Of a DNA stretch of 64,000 bases, positions 35,791-43,848 are shown in pieces. Under the pieces are notes generated by a model, which searched no databases, was not told the DNA's origin, and saw only the letters and a program-made list of their open reading frames with translations. Position 1 is the stretch's first letter; every line of letters begins with the position of its first letter. The position numbers and the translations under genes were made by a program. This DNA is from Rhodanobacter ginsengisoli (GTDB taxonomy: Bacteria; Pseudomonadota; Gammaproteobacteria; Xanthomonadales; Rhodanobacteraceae): the NCBI RefSeq assembly GCF_042657065.1, contig NZ_JBHSNF010000001.1, positions 1,860,001 to 1,924,000 of the forward strand, given 5' to 3'.

Positions 35791-35818
35791 ACTTCGCATA
35801 ATGTATATTATGTAAAAT
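35791..35818. other. dif: Complete dif site
   Basis: ACTTCGCATAA (XerC arm, 35791-35801), TGTATA (35802-35807), TTATGTAAAAT (XerD arm, 35808-35818). This matches the E. coli dif closely (GCATAA-TGTATA-TTATGT core). The XerD arm is the chromosomal one; with 32840-32850 it rebuilds the empty site. XerC/XerD resolve chromosome dimers here, so integration keeps a working dif on one side. Confidence 0.88.
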
Positions 35819-35949
35819 TAAATCATGCCCTGGCAATGGCTGGAAGTCAGTCACTTCAGTTCACGCCGAATGTTGACTTCCCGAGCCGCTGAGTCAATCA
35901 CGAGAATTCGCTTCATATGGGCCTGACGCTCAGGCGACGCTGCCTTTGA

Positions 35950-36399
35950 TCAGCGCCAGCGTGCGCCGGTCCGCTTTACGTAATGACGGTAGACGTAGCC
36001 CCATGGGATGACGAGCGGCATAAGGATGACGCCCATGCCGATGTTGAAGAAATCCTCCGTGAAAGTCGGCGGCAGCTTTCCTGCAGACCATTGCGGCAAG
36101 CCATAAGCCAGCATCCAGAGAGACTTCCACACGAACTCGAACATCAACAGCGGAAGCATTTCGAGAGGGTATCTGATGCCGACGAATGCCAGTACCCATA
36201 CGGCGCCGAGCAGGCTCGGGATGACGCCCCGACTGATCACCGGGTGGCTGACGATGTTGGGCACGATCATCGCGCCGAGCCCTATCACGAGCAGCAGATA
36301 GGTCGCGCGCAGAACATAGATGCGGACAAGCGAAACCTTTTCAGCGACATTCGCCTGCCGAGTTTCGTTTGTAGCGGGGTCATGTGCAGTCGCGATCAT
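35950..36399 (-). CDS. Small integral membrane protein, unknown function
   Basis: A 149-residue protein with about four hydrophobic helices (starting LRATYLLLVIGLGAMIVPNIV), an amphipathic loop WSAGKLPPTFTEDFF, and a basic C-terminus. I do not recognise the family. The start overlaps the XRE gene stop (ATGA), so it is the third gene of the DUF2975-XRE series. No catalytic residues are visible. The 130 bases between it and dif contain no gene. Confidence 0.7.
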   Translation of the reverse strand: MIATAHDPATNETRQANVAEKVSLVRIYVLRATYLLLVIGLGAMIVPNIVSHPVISRGVIPSLLGAVWVLAFVGIRYPLEMLPLLMFEFVWKSLWMLAYGLPQWSAGKLPPTFTEDFFNIGMGVILMPLVIPWGYVYRHYVKRTGARWR

Positions 36400-36656
36400 G
36401 CTGAACTCCTTTGCCGGGAAGCCTTGCGAAGTTGTTCGGAGCCGGAGATGGACTCCGGGACGAATTCCAGAATGTCCCCGGGCTGACAGTCGAGTGCGCC
36501 GCAGATGGCTTCAAGTGTTGAGAAGCGGATGGCGCGAGCCTTGCCGGTTTTGAGAATTGAAAGGTTGGCAAGCGTGATGTCGACCCGCTCCGCCAGCTCG
36601 GTCAGGGTCATTCGCCGCTCGTGGAGCAGCTCATCGAGCTTGATGGCGATGGCCAT
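36396..36656 (-). CDS. XRE/Cro-family HTH regulator (YozG-like)
   Basis: An 86-residue repressor with one helix-turn-helix: HERRMTLTELAERVDITLANLSILKTGKARA, then STLEAICGALDCQPGDILEFV. This short type nearly always accompanies a DUF2975 membrane protein, as here, with 1 base between. It probably binds the inverted repeat upstream of the DUF2975 gene. Confidence 0.83.
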   Translation of the reverse strand: MAIAIKLDELLHERRMTLTELAERVDITLANLSILKTGKARAIRFSTLEAICGALDCQPGDILEFVPESISGSEQLRKASRQRSSA

Positions 36657-36657
36657 G

Positions 36658-37182
36658 TCACACCGTCCCTTCGAGGTCCTGGCGCATCAACGCGCCTTCC
36701 GCGAAGACACGCGCGAGGACGAAGGTCAGGATGACCGCCAGCCATCCGCTGGGCGAGAATCCGGCATCGAGATGAAGCGGATGTCTGGGTGTCGAAACGG
36801 CTTTGCCGACAAGGCCGATGACGAGGCTGAGCATCTGCTGCGCGAGCAGAATCCAGGCGATCGCCTGCAGGCGGGATGCGTTCGCCACAATGAAAGGGTC
36901 GCCGGCGCGAACAGTCTGGACCATCGCCACCAGGCGCTTGAGCATGGAGAGGTTCAGCGGGACGCCCGCGAGTCCGAGTGCTGCAACCCCACGCATGCCG
37001 AAGAGCAGCAGCCCGGATTGTGCCGAGAGTGGGAGGCCCAGGGCCGTCAAAGTCCATTGGGGGGCCGCAAACATCCCTACGAGGATCGCAAGGACGATTG
37101 CCCCGTAGATCCAGTTCAGAAGGATCAGGGCGCGCAGGACAACATGGGCGATCTGCAGTGCGGAAGATGAAGGCCGGGACAT
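36658..37182 (-). CDS. DUF2975 membrane protein
   Basis: A 174-residue protein with four predicted helices (LRALILLNWIYGAIVLAILV, GMRGVAALGLAGVPLN, and two C-terminal ones) and a short soluble segment VRAGDPFIVANASRLQAIAW, the DUF2975 signature. Function of the family is unknown; it pairs with the XRE regulator. First gene of the three-gene operon. Confidence 0.8.
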   Translation of the reverse strand: MSRPSSSALQIAHVVLRALILLNWIYGAIVLAILVGMFAAPQWTLTALGLPLSAQSGLLLFGMRGVAALGLAGVPLNLSMLKRLVAMVQTVRAGDPFIVANASRLQAIAWILLAQQMLSLVIGLVGKAVSTPRHPLHLDAGFSPSGWLAVILTFVLARVFAEGALMRQDLEGTV

Positions 37183-37204
37183 CGATCGTGCACTCCATGA
37201 GAGA

Positions 37205-37263
37205 TATTGATAAACGATACCTTATTTATCGCCAATCGGCAAGTAAGTTATCGCATATCAATA
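37205..37263. promoter_or_regulatory. Inverted repeat upstream of the DUF2975-XRE operon
   Basis: TATTGATAAACGATA (37205-37219) and TATCGCATATCAATA (37249-37263) are near-perfect inverted copies (13 of 15), 44 bp centre to centre, in an AT-rich stretch. It begins 23 bases upstream of the DUF2975 start codon and is probably the operator of the XRE protein. Confidence 0.5.
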
Positions 37264-37689
37264 ACCAACATGCGGGCGCCGGTAGACCGCCGTCGCGCTC
37301 ATGGTTGGGAACCAGGCCCAAGGAATGGGTACCTGAAATGGCTGGAAGCCCGTGTCGGAGAGATGCCCGCGACAGCGCCTTACGTTGTTTCGCGAACGGC
37401 GGTTCAAGGTCGGGTCTCTGCCTGTCGCAGCTTGCCGGGGCACCAAGCGGAACCGCAAGGTCAGCCCGCCAACAGCAGACGTAAAACGTCATCTGTCGCT
37501 GCAAAAGTCTGCTTTCACACAGCGTGGATCTGAAGCCCTCCCCTACCCCCGATAACCGACCCTGATCGCCCAGGTTGGCCGAGTTGCTCCGGCGACGCAG
37601 GCGGGGGAACCGGCCAGCCGCTTCGGTATCCGCACGGACCGTGCCGAAACACTTGAAGCAGGTCCATACGAGCGCGAGCTTGCGGGTCC
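37264..37689. other. Stretch without a recognisable gene
   Basis: Open frames exist on both strands but none resembles a known family or shows a convincing start. On the minus strand it is the continuation of the broken ferritin-like gene without recognisable ferritin sequence. Confidence 0.4.
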
Positions 37690-37903
37690 CGGGCGAAAGC
37701 AATCCGCTCTTGCCCGCGATGCGGTAAGCGGCGATGCCTTCGTGTTCTAGGGCAAGCGCGGTCTGGATAACGCCGACGTCGTTCGGACGAACCATCGCGG
37801 TCGACATCGCTCTGCTGGCGAACAGGCTCGCGGTGCCGACGCCAGGTGTCGCAACGCCGGCTCGCGCGAGGAACTTCCGCCGATCACCCTTTGACTCATG
37901 CAT
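37690..37903 (-). pseudogene. Truncated Tat-type ferritin-like domain protein
   Basis: Starts at ATG 37903 behind GAGGAG with a Tat-like signal DRRKFLARAGVATPGVG, then QTALALEHEGIAAYRIAGKSG, the first helix of ferritin-like-domain proteins with its Glu-His metal ligands. After SPGTRKLAL the frame loses all family character; helices 2-4 are missing. Either a deletion or a frameshift has removed them. Confidence 0.65.
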
Positions 37904-38452
37904 GGACTTTCTCCTCATGGAGTCTCTGACATTGGAAACCCCACGCGCGGCGCTCATCAATGCGCTTGCGTGCCGGTGAAGATCATCGACAGTGTGATCG
38001 GGTGGATGGTCCTTTCCTGGCGGTCTTCGGAGCCTGGCGAGCAATTTTGGACGACGACGCACGGCAATTGGACGAAGCCGCACGCGTATGCGATCGAGTC
38101 GGGTTGTCTGGCGGACGAGGCCACGAGAGACTACCCATGTCGAATATCTCCGCTTACCTGCCCGACGACTTTCAGACGTGCGCCATCATGCGCAGCACTT
38201 CGCTTCGAGCGCGTGCCCTTCCGTTCGTGCATCGCGGATACAACGGTCGCTCCTCGAGGCTCTTTGCCGAAGCAGCAGTTCGCGTTGATATTGTGGTAAC
38301 GCGCTCGGGAGCATCCTTTTCCCGCGCGCGGCGGAAGGCCGCCCGGTCAGCCTCATGTGTACAGATTCGTTCTGTTTCCGACATCGGACGTCCGGCTTTC
38401 CATCCCTGCAACAGCTCCACCAAAGAGACAAATCAGCGAGGAGACACTTCAA
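37904..38452. other. Long gap without a supported gene
   Basis: Both strands have open frames of 60-190 codons, but they are Arg/Ser/Pro-rich and resemble no family. The last ~50 bases hold the promoter and ribosome site (GAGGAG) of the oxidoreductase gene. Confidence 0.4.
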
Positions 38453-39370
38453 ATGAAAGCGATCGTGGTGACGGACCAGGCCGCGGGAACGGCCGGGATG
38501 AAGCTGATGGAGCGCCCCGAGCCGCAGGCAGCGATAAATGACGTTGTCGTTCAGATTCACGCATCGGGATTCGTTGGGACTGAGTTGGAGTGGCCCTCCA
38601 CGTGGACCGATCGCCGCGATCGTGATCGAACACCGTCGGTCCTCGGCCACGAGTTGGCCGGGGTGGTCACTTCGCTCGGATATGGCACGACAGGTCTGTT
38701 GGTGGGACAGCGGGTGTTCGGCATCGCGGATTGGTATCGTGACGGCACCTTGGCCGAGTATGTGGCGATCGAGGCGCGCAACCTCGCGCCGCTGCCGGGT
38801 GACGTCGACTTCACGGTGGGCGCGAGCCTGCCCATCTCGGGACTGACCGCGTGGCAAGGGCTGTTCCAGCACGGCCGCCTTCAGGCGGGCCTGAGCGTCC
38901 TGGCGCACGGCGCAGCCGGCGCAGTCGGTTCGATGGTGACGCAACTCGCACGAGAGGCCGGCGCCTACGTCATCGGCACCGGGCGCGCCGCCGACCGTCA
39001 GAAGGCGCTCGACTTCGGTGCGAACGAGTTCGTCGACCTTGACAACGACGTCCTGGAAGACGTCGGCGGAGTCGATCTGGTGTTCGATGTCATCGGCGGC
39101 GACATCCAGAAGCGGTCCGCTGCGCTGGTTCGAGCCGGAGGAACGCTCGTGACCGTCGTCGGACCGACGGATGTTCGCCCCGCCGACGGCCGCACCATCG
39201 ATTTCGTCGTCGAGGCCGACCCGACCCAACTGTCCGAGATCGTCCAGCGGGTGCGGGACGGGCGGCTGCGTACGAACATCGGCAAAATCGCGACCCTCGA
39301 CGATGCCGTCGCCACCTTCAACGCGACCGAGCGGCACGCGGGGAAGACGGTCATCCGCGTTCGTCCTTGA
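38453..39370 (+). CDS. Zinc-free NADPH:quinone oxidoreductase (MDR family)
   Basis: A 305-residue medium-chain reductase. N-terminal GroES-like domain with HASGFVGTELEWP and LGHELAGVV; cofactor domain VLAHGAAGAVGSMVTQLA and GTGRAADRQKAL; no zinc-binding cysteines. Such enzymes reduce quinones or enones with NADPH. ATG 38453 follows GAGGAG by 10 bases. The neighbouring AraC gene, 152 bases downstream, may regulate it. Confidence 0.82.
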   Translation: MKAIVVTDQAAGTAGMKLMERPEPQAAINDVVVQIHASGFVGTELEWPSTWTDRRDRDRTPSVLGHELAGVVTSLGYGTTGLLVGQRVFGIADWYRDGTLAEYVAIEARNLAPLPGDVDFTVGASLPISGLTAWQGLFQHGRLQAGLSVLAHGAAGAVGSMVTQLAREAGAYVIGTGRAADRQKALDFGANEFVDLDNDVLEDVGGVDLVFDVIGGDIQKRSAALVRAGGTLVTVVGPTDVRPADGRTIDFVVEADPTQLSEIVQRVRDGRLRTNIGKIATLDDAVATFNATERHAGKTVIRVRP

Positions 39371-39522
39371 GAAATCGGGTTCTTTGCCGAGGACGTCGAG
39401 CCTGTCGAAACATAGCCCTGACAGTGGCGCAATCCGCGGCTTGGATCGCTCTTGTCGCGTCATGCCTTGGTTGGTGGTAACCCAATGGCACTCGACGAAA
39501 CCCGCTACATGATTGCGCTCTC

Positions 39523-40563
39523 ATGAGAAGCTCCGATTTCGACAAATTGTTCACGCGGGATCCGACCTCGTCGGCTTCGCCGTACCCACCCGCGTCGCTA
39601 GCAGAACGGCTCCTTGATTCCATGGATGTCCGGGCCGAGGCCTTCGCGATATGCCGGATCGCCCGGGATGCGGCACTTGTCATTCCGGCAATTTCAGACC
39701 TGAAGATCATGTATGTGCTCGAGGGCACGATGCATCTCTCCGTTGACGGCAACGAGCCGCTGGTAGCGCCGGCGGGCAGTATTGTCCTGCTGCCCAAGAA
39801 TCTTGCGCGCACGTTGGCGGGACAAGAGTCCGTCAGCCAGACGTACAGTGCCCAAGAGGTCATGCACATGGGGATCCATAACCTCATGTATCTCGACGCA
39901 TGCGCTGGAGGCGAATACGAAATCCGCGTGTTGTGTGGCCGGATCCGGATCGGCTTTGCCAATGACTTCGATACGTTCGATGGGCTCGTTCGCCCCATAA
40001 GTGCCAAGCCGGACAATGACGTTTTTGTCAGAAGCGCGTTTGAAGCGATGCTCGATGAGAGCAGATTCCGTACAGCCGGATCCCAGGCTCTCGCGAATAC
40101 ATTGATGAAGGCGTGTCTGGTCGAGCTGCTTCGCCACGACCTCGACCAATTGCACCGTCCAGGTAGCACACCGTCGATCCTCCTGAAGCCCGGCGTGGGC
40201 CGGTCCGTCATCGCTATCCTCTCGCAACCCTCGACAACGCACACGGTGGCCTCATTGGCCAACGCCGCCTGTATGAGTCGTTCCGCTTTTGCGAAGGCGT
40301 TCGTGGAAACCACCGGCACGACACCGATCGAATTCGTGACGCGTGCGCGCCTTGCCAAGGCGCGTGATCTGATTGCGGCGACCAAGGGTTCCATCGCATC
40401 GATCGCGACAGCAGTGGGCTTCGCCAGTCGCAGCCATTTCAGTTTGCGATTTCGCGAGCGCTACGGCGAAGATCCCACAGCGTATCGCAAGCGAACTCGG
40501 CAGAAAGCGGACCCAACCTCCAACGGCCCACCGACGGCGCTCGCTGCCGATCGTCAATCATGA
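39523..40563 (+). CDS. AraC-family regulator with N-terminal cupin
   Basis: A 346-residue regulator. The N-terminus is a cupin-like sensor domain (MYVLEGTMHLSVDGNEPL, PAGSIVLLPKNLA), the AraC_N/cupin_6 type. The C-terminus has two HTHs: TVASLANAACMSRSAFAKAF and IASIATAVGFASRSHFSLRF, ending in the RFRERYGEDPTAYRK signature. It probably controls the upstream oxidoreductase or itself. Confidence 0.85.
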   Translation: MRSSDFDKLFTRDPTSSASPYPPASLAERLLDSMDVRAEAFAICRIARDAALVIPAISDLKIMYVLEGTMHLSVDGNEPLVAPAGSIVLLPKNLARTLAGQESVSQTYSAQEVMHMGIHNLMYLDACAGGEYEIRVLCGRIRIGFANDFDTFDGLVRPISAKPDNDVFVRSAFEAMLDESRFRTAGSQALANTLMKACLVELLRHDLDQLHRPGSTPSILLKPGVGRSVIAILSQPSTTHTVASLANAACMSRSAFAKAFVETTGTTPIEFVTRARLAKARDLIAATKGSIASIATAVGFASRSHFSLRFRERYGEDPTAYRKRTRQKADPTSNGPPTALAADRQS

Positions 40564-40898
40564 TTCACCATCCGCTGCCACCCCCTTCCTGCAGTCCGAC
40601 GGGTGCTACTCCGGCGGTTTCCAGTGCGATCTGCAGCCGTTCCCCAGTAAGACTGTCCAACCTGATCGGTTCGCTGATGGAGGATCACGGCGAATTCGAC
40701 GGCGGACTGCCACTGCTGACGCTATCCGGCGCACCTCGAAAAGCAAACCCGTCAGTAGCCCGCGTGCTCATGAGGGCCTCGCCCGTGGCGCTCTTTGCGC
40801 GGCTGATGCCGGATGCGGCACGCACCTTGTTCGGCGCGGCTCCGAAAGCACTTTTTTCTAACGCGCGCGAGCCCATGATGCCGGCCCCTCCTGCGTGA
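40560..40898 (+). CDS. Doubtful hypothetical protein
   Basis: The ATG overlaps the AraC stop (ATGA), which argues for translation, but the 112 residues are Pro/Ser/Ala-rich at the start and resemble no family. The C-terminal half (ASPVALFARLMPDAARTLFG) could form a helix. Competing frames are open on the other strand. It may be an uncoupled spacer. Confidence 0.3.
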   Translation: MIHHPLPPPSCSPTGATPAVSSAICSRSPVRLSNLIGSLMEDHGEFDGGLPLLTLSGAPRKANPSVARVLMRASPVALFARLMPDAARTLFGAAPKALFSNAREPMMPAPPA

Positions 40899-40917
40899 AG
40901 CCCCCTGGGAGCCACCG

Positions 40918-41166
40918 ATGATCTTCACCGTATTTCTTGTCAGTCCGGATGATGCGAGGATCGAGCACATCGAGGAAGCACCCGAGTTGCTCGAATACGA
41001 TGGCCGCCCGTTCTCGCTGCGTGGCGGCCCGCGGCGCCCGCAGCCGACCGACCATGAGTGGGACCCCGTCGCGGTGTATGCCCCTGACGAACTGACCGAA
41101 GAGGAGTTCCTGGAGCTGTATGAGATCCACCGGAAGCGGGTGCCGGAGTTGAACCTGAAGTATTGA
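40918..41166 (+). CDS. Small acidic hypothetical protein
   Basis: An 82-residue acidic protein (IEHIEEAPELLEYDGRPFSL, DELTEEEFLELYEIHRKR) preceded by GGGAG. Codon use and composition look real, but the family is not recognised. No membrane segment or cysteine. Confidence 0.6.
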   Translation: MIFTVFLVSPDDARIEHIEEAPELLEYDGRPFSLRGGPRRPQPTDHEWDPVAVYAPDELTEEEFLELYEIHRKRVPELNLKY

Positions 41167-41286
41167 ACGGCGGCACCATCGTTCGATGTCAGCAGCCCTG
41201 CCCCGCCGCGGTATCCGGGCCTGCCGTCCACACTTGCACCGGCCTGACGTTCCGAACGGGACGGAGGCAGCGCCCGGCATTCCTGC

Positions 41287-41820
41287 TCACGCGGCGGGAG
41301 AACTCGCCACAGACACGCATGTGGCAAGGCGGAGCGCGCGGTAGGCGCCGACCAGCTCGGCCAGGGCGAAGGCGCGATTCCGCCCGCTCGGATTGGGCAG
41401 CACCCAGACCGAACTGCCTTGGATCGTTTCCGGCTGGCGTCCCCAGCTAACGGCCATTCGCCCGGACAGCGTGCCGTACGCAGCCTTGCCGAGAAAGGCG
41501 ATGCAGTCGGGGCGGTAGCGGGCGATCTTCTGCTCGAGGACGGTGGCGGCGGCGAGAAATTCCGCGGACGACAGTTCGTCGGCGCGCGCCGTGGGCCGCT
41601 CGACCACCGAGGTCAGGCCACACCGGTAGTCCAGCAGCATGCGGTCGTCCTCGGGGCGCAGGCGTCGGTCGGTAAAGCCGGCCAGATGCAGGGTCTGCCA
41701 GAAGCGGTTGCCGCGGCCCGCGAAGTGGTGCCCGCTGGCCGCCGCCTGCAGGCCCGGGTTGATGCCGCAGAACACCACGGCCAGGCCCTCGGCGAGGAGG
41801 TCGGGTAGCGCGTCAGCCAT
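41287..41820 (-). CDS. mug: G/U mismatch-specific DNA glycosylase
   Basis: A 177-residue uracil-glycosylase-fold enzyme that removes uracil and ethenocytosine from mismatches. The catalytic motif GINPG is in VVFCGINPGLQAAASGHHF, and the DNA-reading loop NPSGRN is near the C-terminus, both as in E. coli Mug. Length is typical (about 168). Converges on the preceding plus-strand small gene. Confidence 0.9.
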   Translation of the reverse strand: MADALPDLLAEGLAVVFCGINPGLQAAASGHHFAGRGNRFWQTLHLAGFTDRRLRPEDDRMLLDYRCGLTSVVERPTARADELSSAEFLAAATVLEQKIARYRPDCIAFLGKAAYGTLSGRMAVSWGRQPETIQGSSVWVLPNPSGRNRAFALAELVGAYRALRLATCVSVASSPAA

Positions 41821-41879
41821 GGCTCGACGTGGCGGTGTGGCCGGCTCCGGGAGCGCTTGCGGACATGGGGCGGGCCCGC

Positions 41880-42509
41880 TTATCCGCAGATCACGGCGAC
41901 GGCCTTTTCGGCGAACCGTCTCAGGTCTTCACGGGAGCTGCCGGCACGCGCCCGGATGGCCATCGTTTGCATCGTGGCGGTGGCAAGCATCGCCAGTGCC
42001 TCCGGGTCGGCGCACCGCTTGAGTTCGCCGGTTTCCTGCGCAAGGCGCAGACGCGCCGCGAAGTCGGCATCGAGCTTGCGGAACCCCTCGCTGACCACCT
42101 TGCGGGTCTCCGCATCGTGCACTGCTTCGGTGACGGCGGTTCCCACCACGAAGCACCCACGCGCCCGGCCGCGGCCGGAAAAATAGATTGACAGTGCAGC
42201 GTCATAGACGCTCATCAGCGCCTGGTCGAGCGGCAAGTCTCCCCCAAGTACCTCCCGCATCGCGGCGAGCTTGTGCTCCCAGTAGGCGTTAAGCGCCTTC
42301 AGGTAGATGGCGCGCTTGTCGCCGAATGCGGCCCGCAGGCTGGGCCGGTTCATGCCGGTGGCCGCGGCGATGTCGTCGAGGGAGGTGCCGGCATAGCCGG
42401 TCTTCCAGAAAGCGTCGGTCGCCTGTTGCAGCGCCGCCACCGGCTCGTAGGCACGCGGTCGCCCGCGGGGCTTGCGGGCGCTCTCGTCTTTTTTTGTTCC
42501 GTTTTGCAT
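41880..42509 (-). CDS. TetR-family regulator
   Basis: A 209-residue TetR protein. HTH: ATDAFWKTGYAGTSLDDIAAATGMNRPSLRAAF, then GDKRAIYLKAL. The C-terminal domain has CFVVGTAVTEA, typical of regulators of efflux or reductase genes. Divergent from the efflux operon, so probably its repressor. The 226-base gap 42510-42735 holds both promoters; I see no perfect dyad, only the AT-rich stretch near 42540. Confidence 0.85.
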   Translation of the reverse strand: MQNGTKKDESARKPRGRPRAYEPVAALQQATDAFWKTGYAGTSLDDIAAATGMNRPSLRAAFGDKRAIYLKALNAYWEHKLAAMREVLGGDLPLDQALMSVYDAALSIYFSGRGRARGCFVVGTAVTEAVHDAETRKVVSEGFRKLDADFAARLRLAQETGELKRCADPEALAMLATATMQTMAIRARAGSSREDLRRFAEKAVAVICG

Positions 42510-42735
42510 AAAAACCCTTGAACACCGTCGATGACGTGAATATTATACGACACAGTACAAAATTCAACGGACGCCCGGTCCAGCACGAAGGACACCCGCG
42601 CCAGGCGCCGCTGCAAGCCGCCGGCTCTCGCGCAGTTCAAGGCGCCACGGCGCAAGCAGGACACCCACAGTGGCGATGCCGCCCCACAACCGCGCCGGCG
42701 ACGGCGTCACTCACTCGAGATACCGGATTCAGACC

Positions 42736-43848
42736 ATGCATCAGGAAGTCGACGACAACACGAAGGCCCCGGACACAGGGCACGGGCCTGCGGCCGCGAC
42801 CCGCACGGCAAGGGAAAGGCTGCGCCGGCCATTGATGCTTGCCCTGCCGGTGGTGCTGGCGTTGGGCGGTGCCATCTGGTTCCTCGCCGGCGCACGCTAC
42901 GTCACGACGGACGATGCGTTCGTTCGCGCGGCGAGGGATTCGATCAATGCCCGGGTGTCCGGCCAGGTGGTGGAGATCCGGGTGAAGGACAACCAGCGGG
43001 TCCGCAAAGGCCAATTGCTGTTCCGCGTCGATCCGCAACCGTACCGGATCACCGTGGCCCAGGCCCAGGCGCGGCTGGCCAGTGCGCGCCTGCAGATCCG
43101 CGCGCTGAAGGCGACCTATCGGCAGCAACTGGCCGACTCCCTCTCCGCCCGCGATGCAGCCGATTTCGACCGGCGCGAATTCGCGCGCAAGAAAGGACTG
43201 CTCGCATCGAACTTCGCCTCCCGCGCCGCCTATGAGCGCGCCGAGACGGACTTCAAGGTCGCCCGGCAGCACCTCGCCTCGGTGCAGCAGCAAGTCGCGC
43301 GGACCGTGGCCGGGCTGGATGGCGATCCGGACATCGACGTGGATCAGCATCCGACGGTACGTGAAGCCCGGGCACAGCTGGATCGCGCGCGACTGGACCT
43401 GTCCTACACGAACGTCGTCGCGCCCGATGACGGCATCGTGACCAAGGTCGACGACCTCCAGGTGGGCGACTTCGTCCACGGCGGGGCGCCGGTGTTTTCG
43501 ATGATCTCCAGCCGCGACGTCTGGATCGAAGCCAATTTCCGCGAGACCGGCCTGACCCGGATGCGCCCGGGGCAGCCGGCGACCGTGGCCGTGGACGCCT
43601 ATCCCGGGCACCCCTTCCATGCCCATGTGGTCAGCATGAGTCCCGGCACCGGGTCGGATCTCTCGGTCCTGCCGCCGGAGAACGCCACCGGCAACTGGGT
43701 GAAGGTGGTCCAGCGCCTGCCGGTCCGCCTCGAGCTCGATGCCCCCGACGCGCGCTGGCCGCTCTATTCCGGCATCAGCGTGACCGCGCGGGTGGATACC
43801 GGGGCGCAACGGACTCCAGTCGGGACCGTCGCGGACGCACGCCTGTGA
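42736..43848 (+). CDS. EmrA-type membrane fusion protein
   Basis: A 370-residue HlyD/EmrA-family adaptor. One N-terminal helix (LMLALPVVLALGGAIWFL), then a split barrel-sandwich domain (INARVSGQVVEIRVKDNQRV and IVTKVDDLQVGDFV) around a coiled-coil hairpin (~residues 105-190). It bridges the inner-membrane pump and the outer-membrane channel encoded next. ATG 42736 gives a short cytoplasmic tail; the frame is open further up. Overlaps the pump gene by 4 bases. Confidence 0.88.
   Translation: MHQEVDDNTKAPDTGHGPAAATRTARERLRRPLMLALPVVLALGGAIWFLAGARYVTTDDAFVRAARDSINARVSGQVVEIRVKDNQRVRKGQLLFRVDPQPYRITVAQAQARLASARLQIRALKATYRQQLADSLSARDAADFDRREFARKKGLLASNFASRAAYERAETDFKVARQHLASVQQQVARTVAGLDGDPDIDVDQHPTVREARAQLDRARLDLSYTNVVAPDDGIVTKVDDLQVGDFVHGGAPVFSMISSRDVWIEANFRETGLTRMRPGQPATVAVDAYPGHPFHAHVVSMSPGTGSDLSVLPPENATGNWVKVVQRLPVRLELDAPDARWPLYSGISVTARVDTGAQRTPVGTVADARL

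Larger units (their letters stand above)
34374..35801. mobile_element. Mini-element 2: 1.43-kb dif-integrated element
   Basis: Bounded by TGTATA at 34374 and by the XerC arm of the right dif site ending at 35801. It carries divergent homologues of the three element-1 genes in the same order and direction. The clear sequence divergence between the elements points to two separate acquisitions and not a recent duplication. Confidence 0.8.

Noticed and set aside
32840..35818. Insertion sequence or transposon
   Set aside because: No transposase, no terminal inverted repeats; the Xer sites explain the ends.
37960..38541. 193-codon plus-strand frame before the quinone oxidoreductase gene
   Set aside because: Composition unlike coding, overlaps the oxidoreductase promoter and start; no family.
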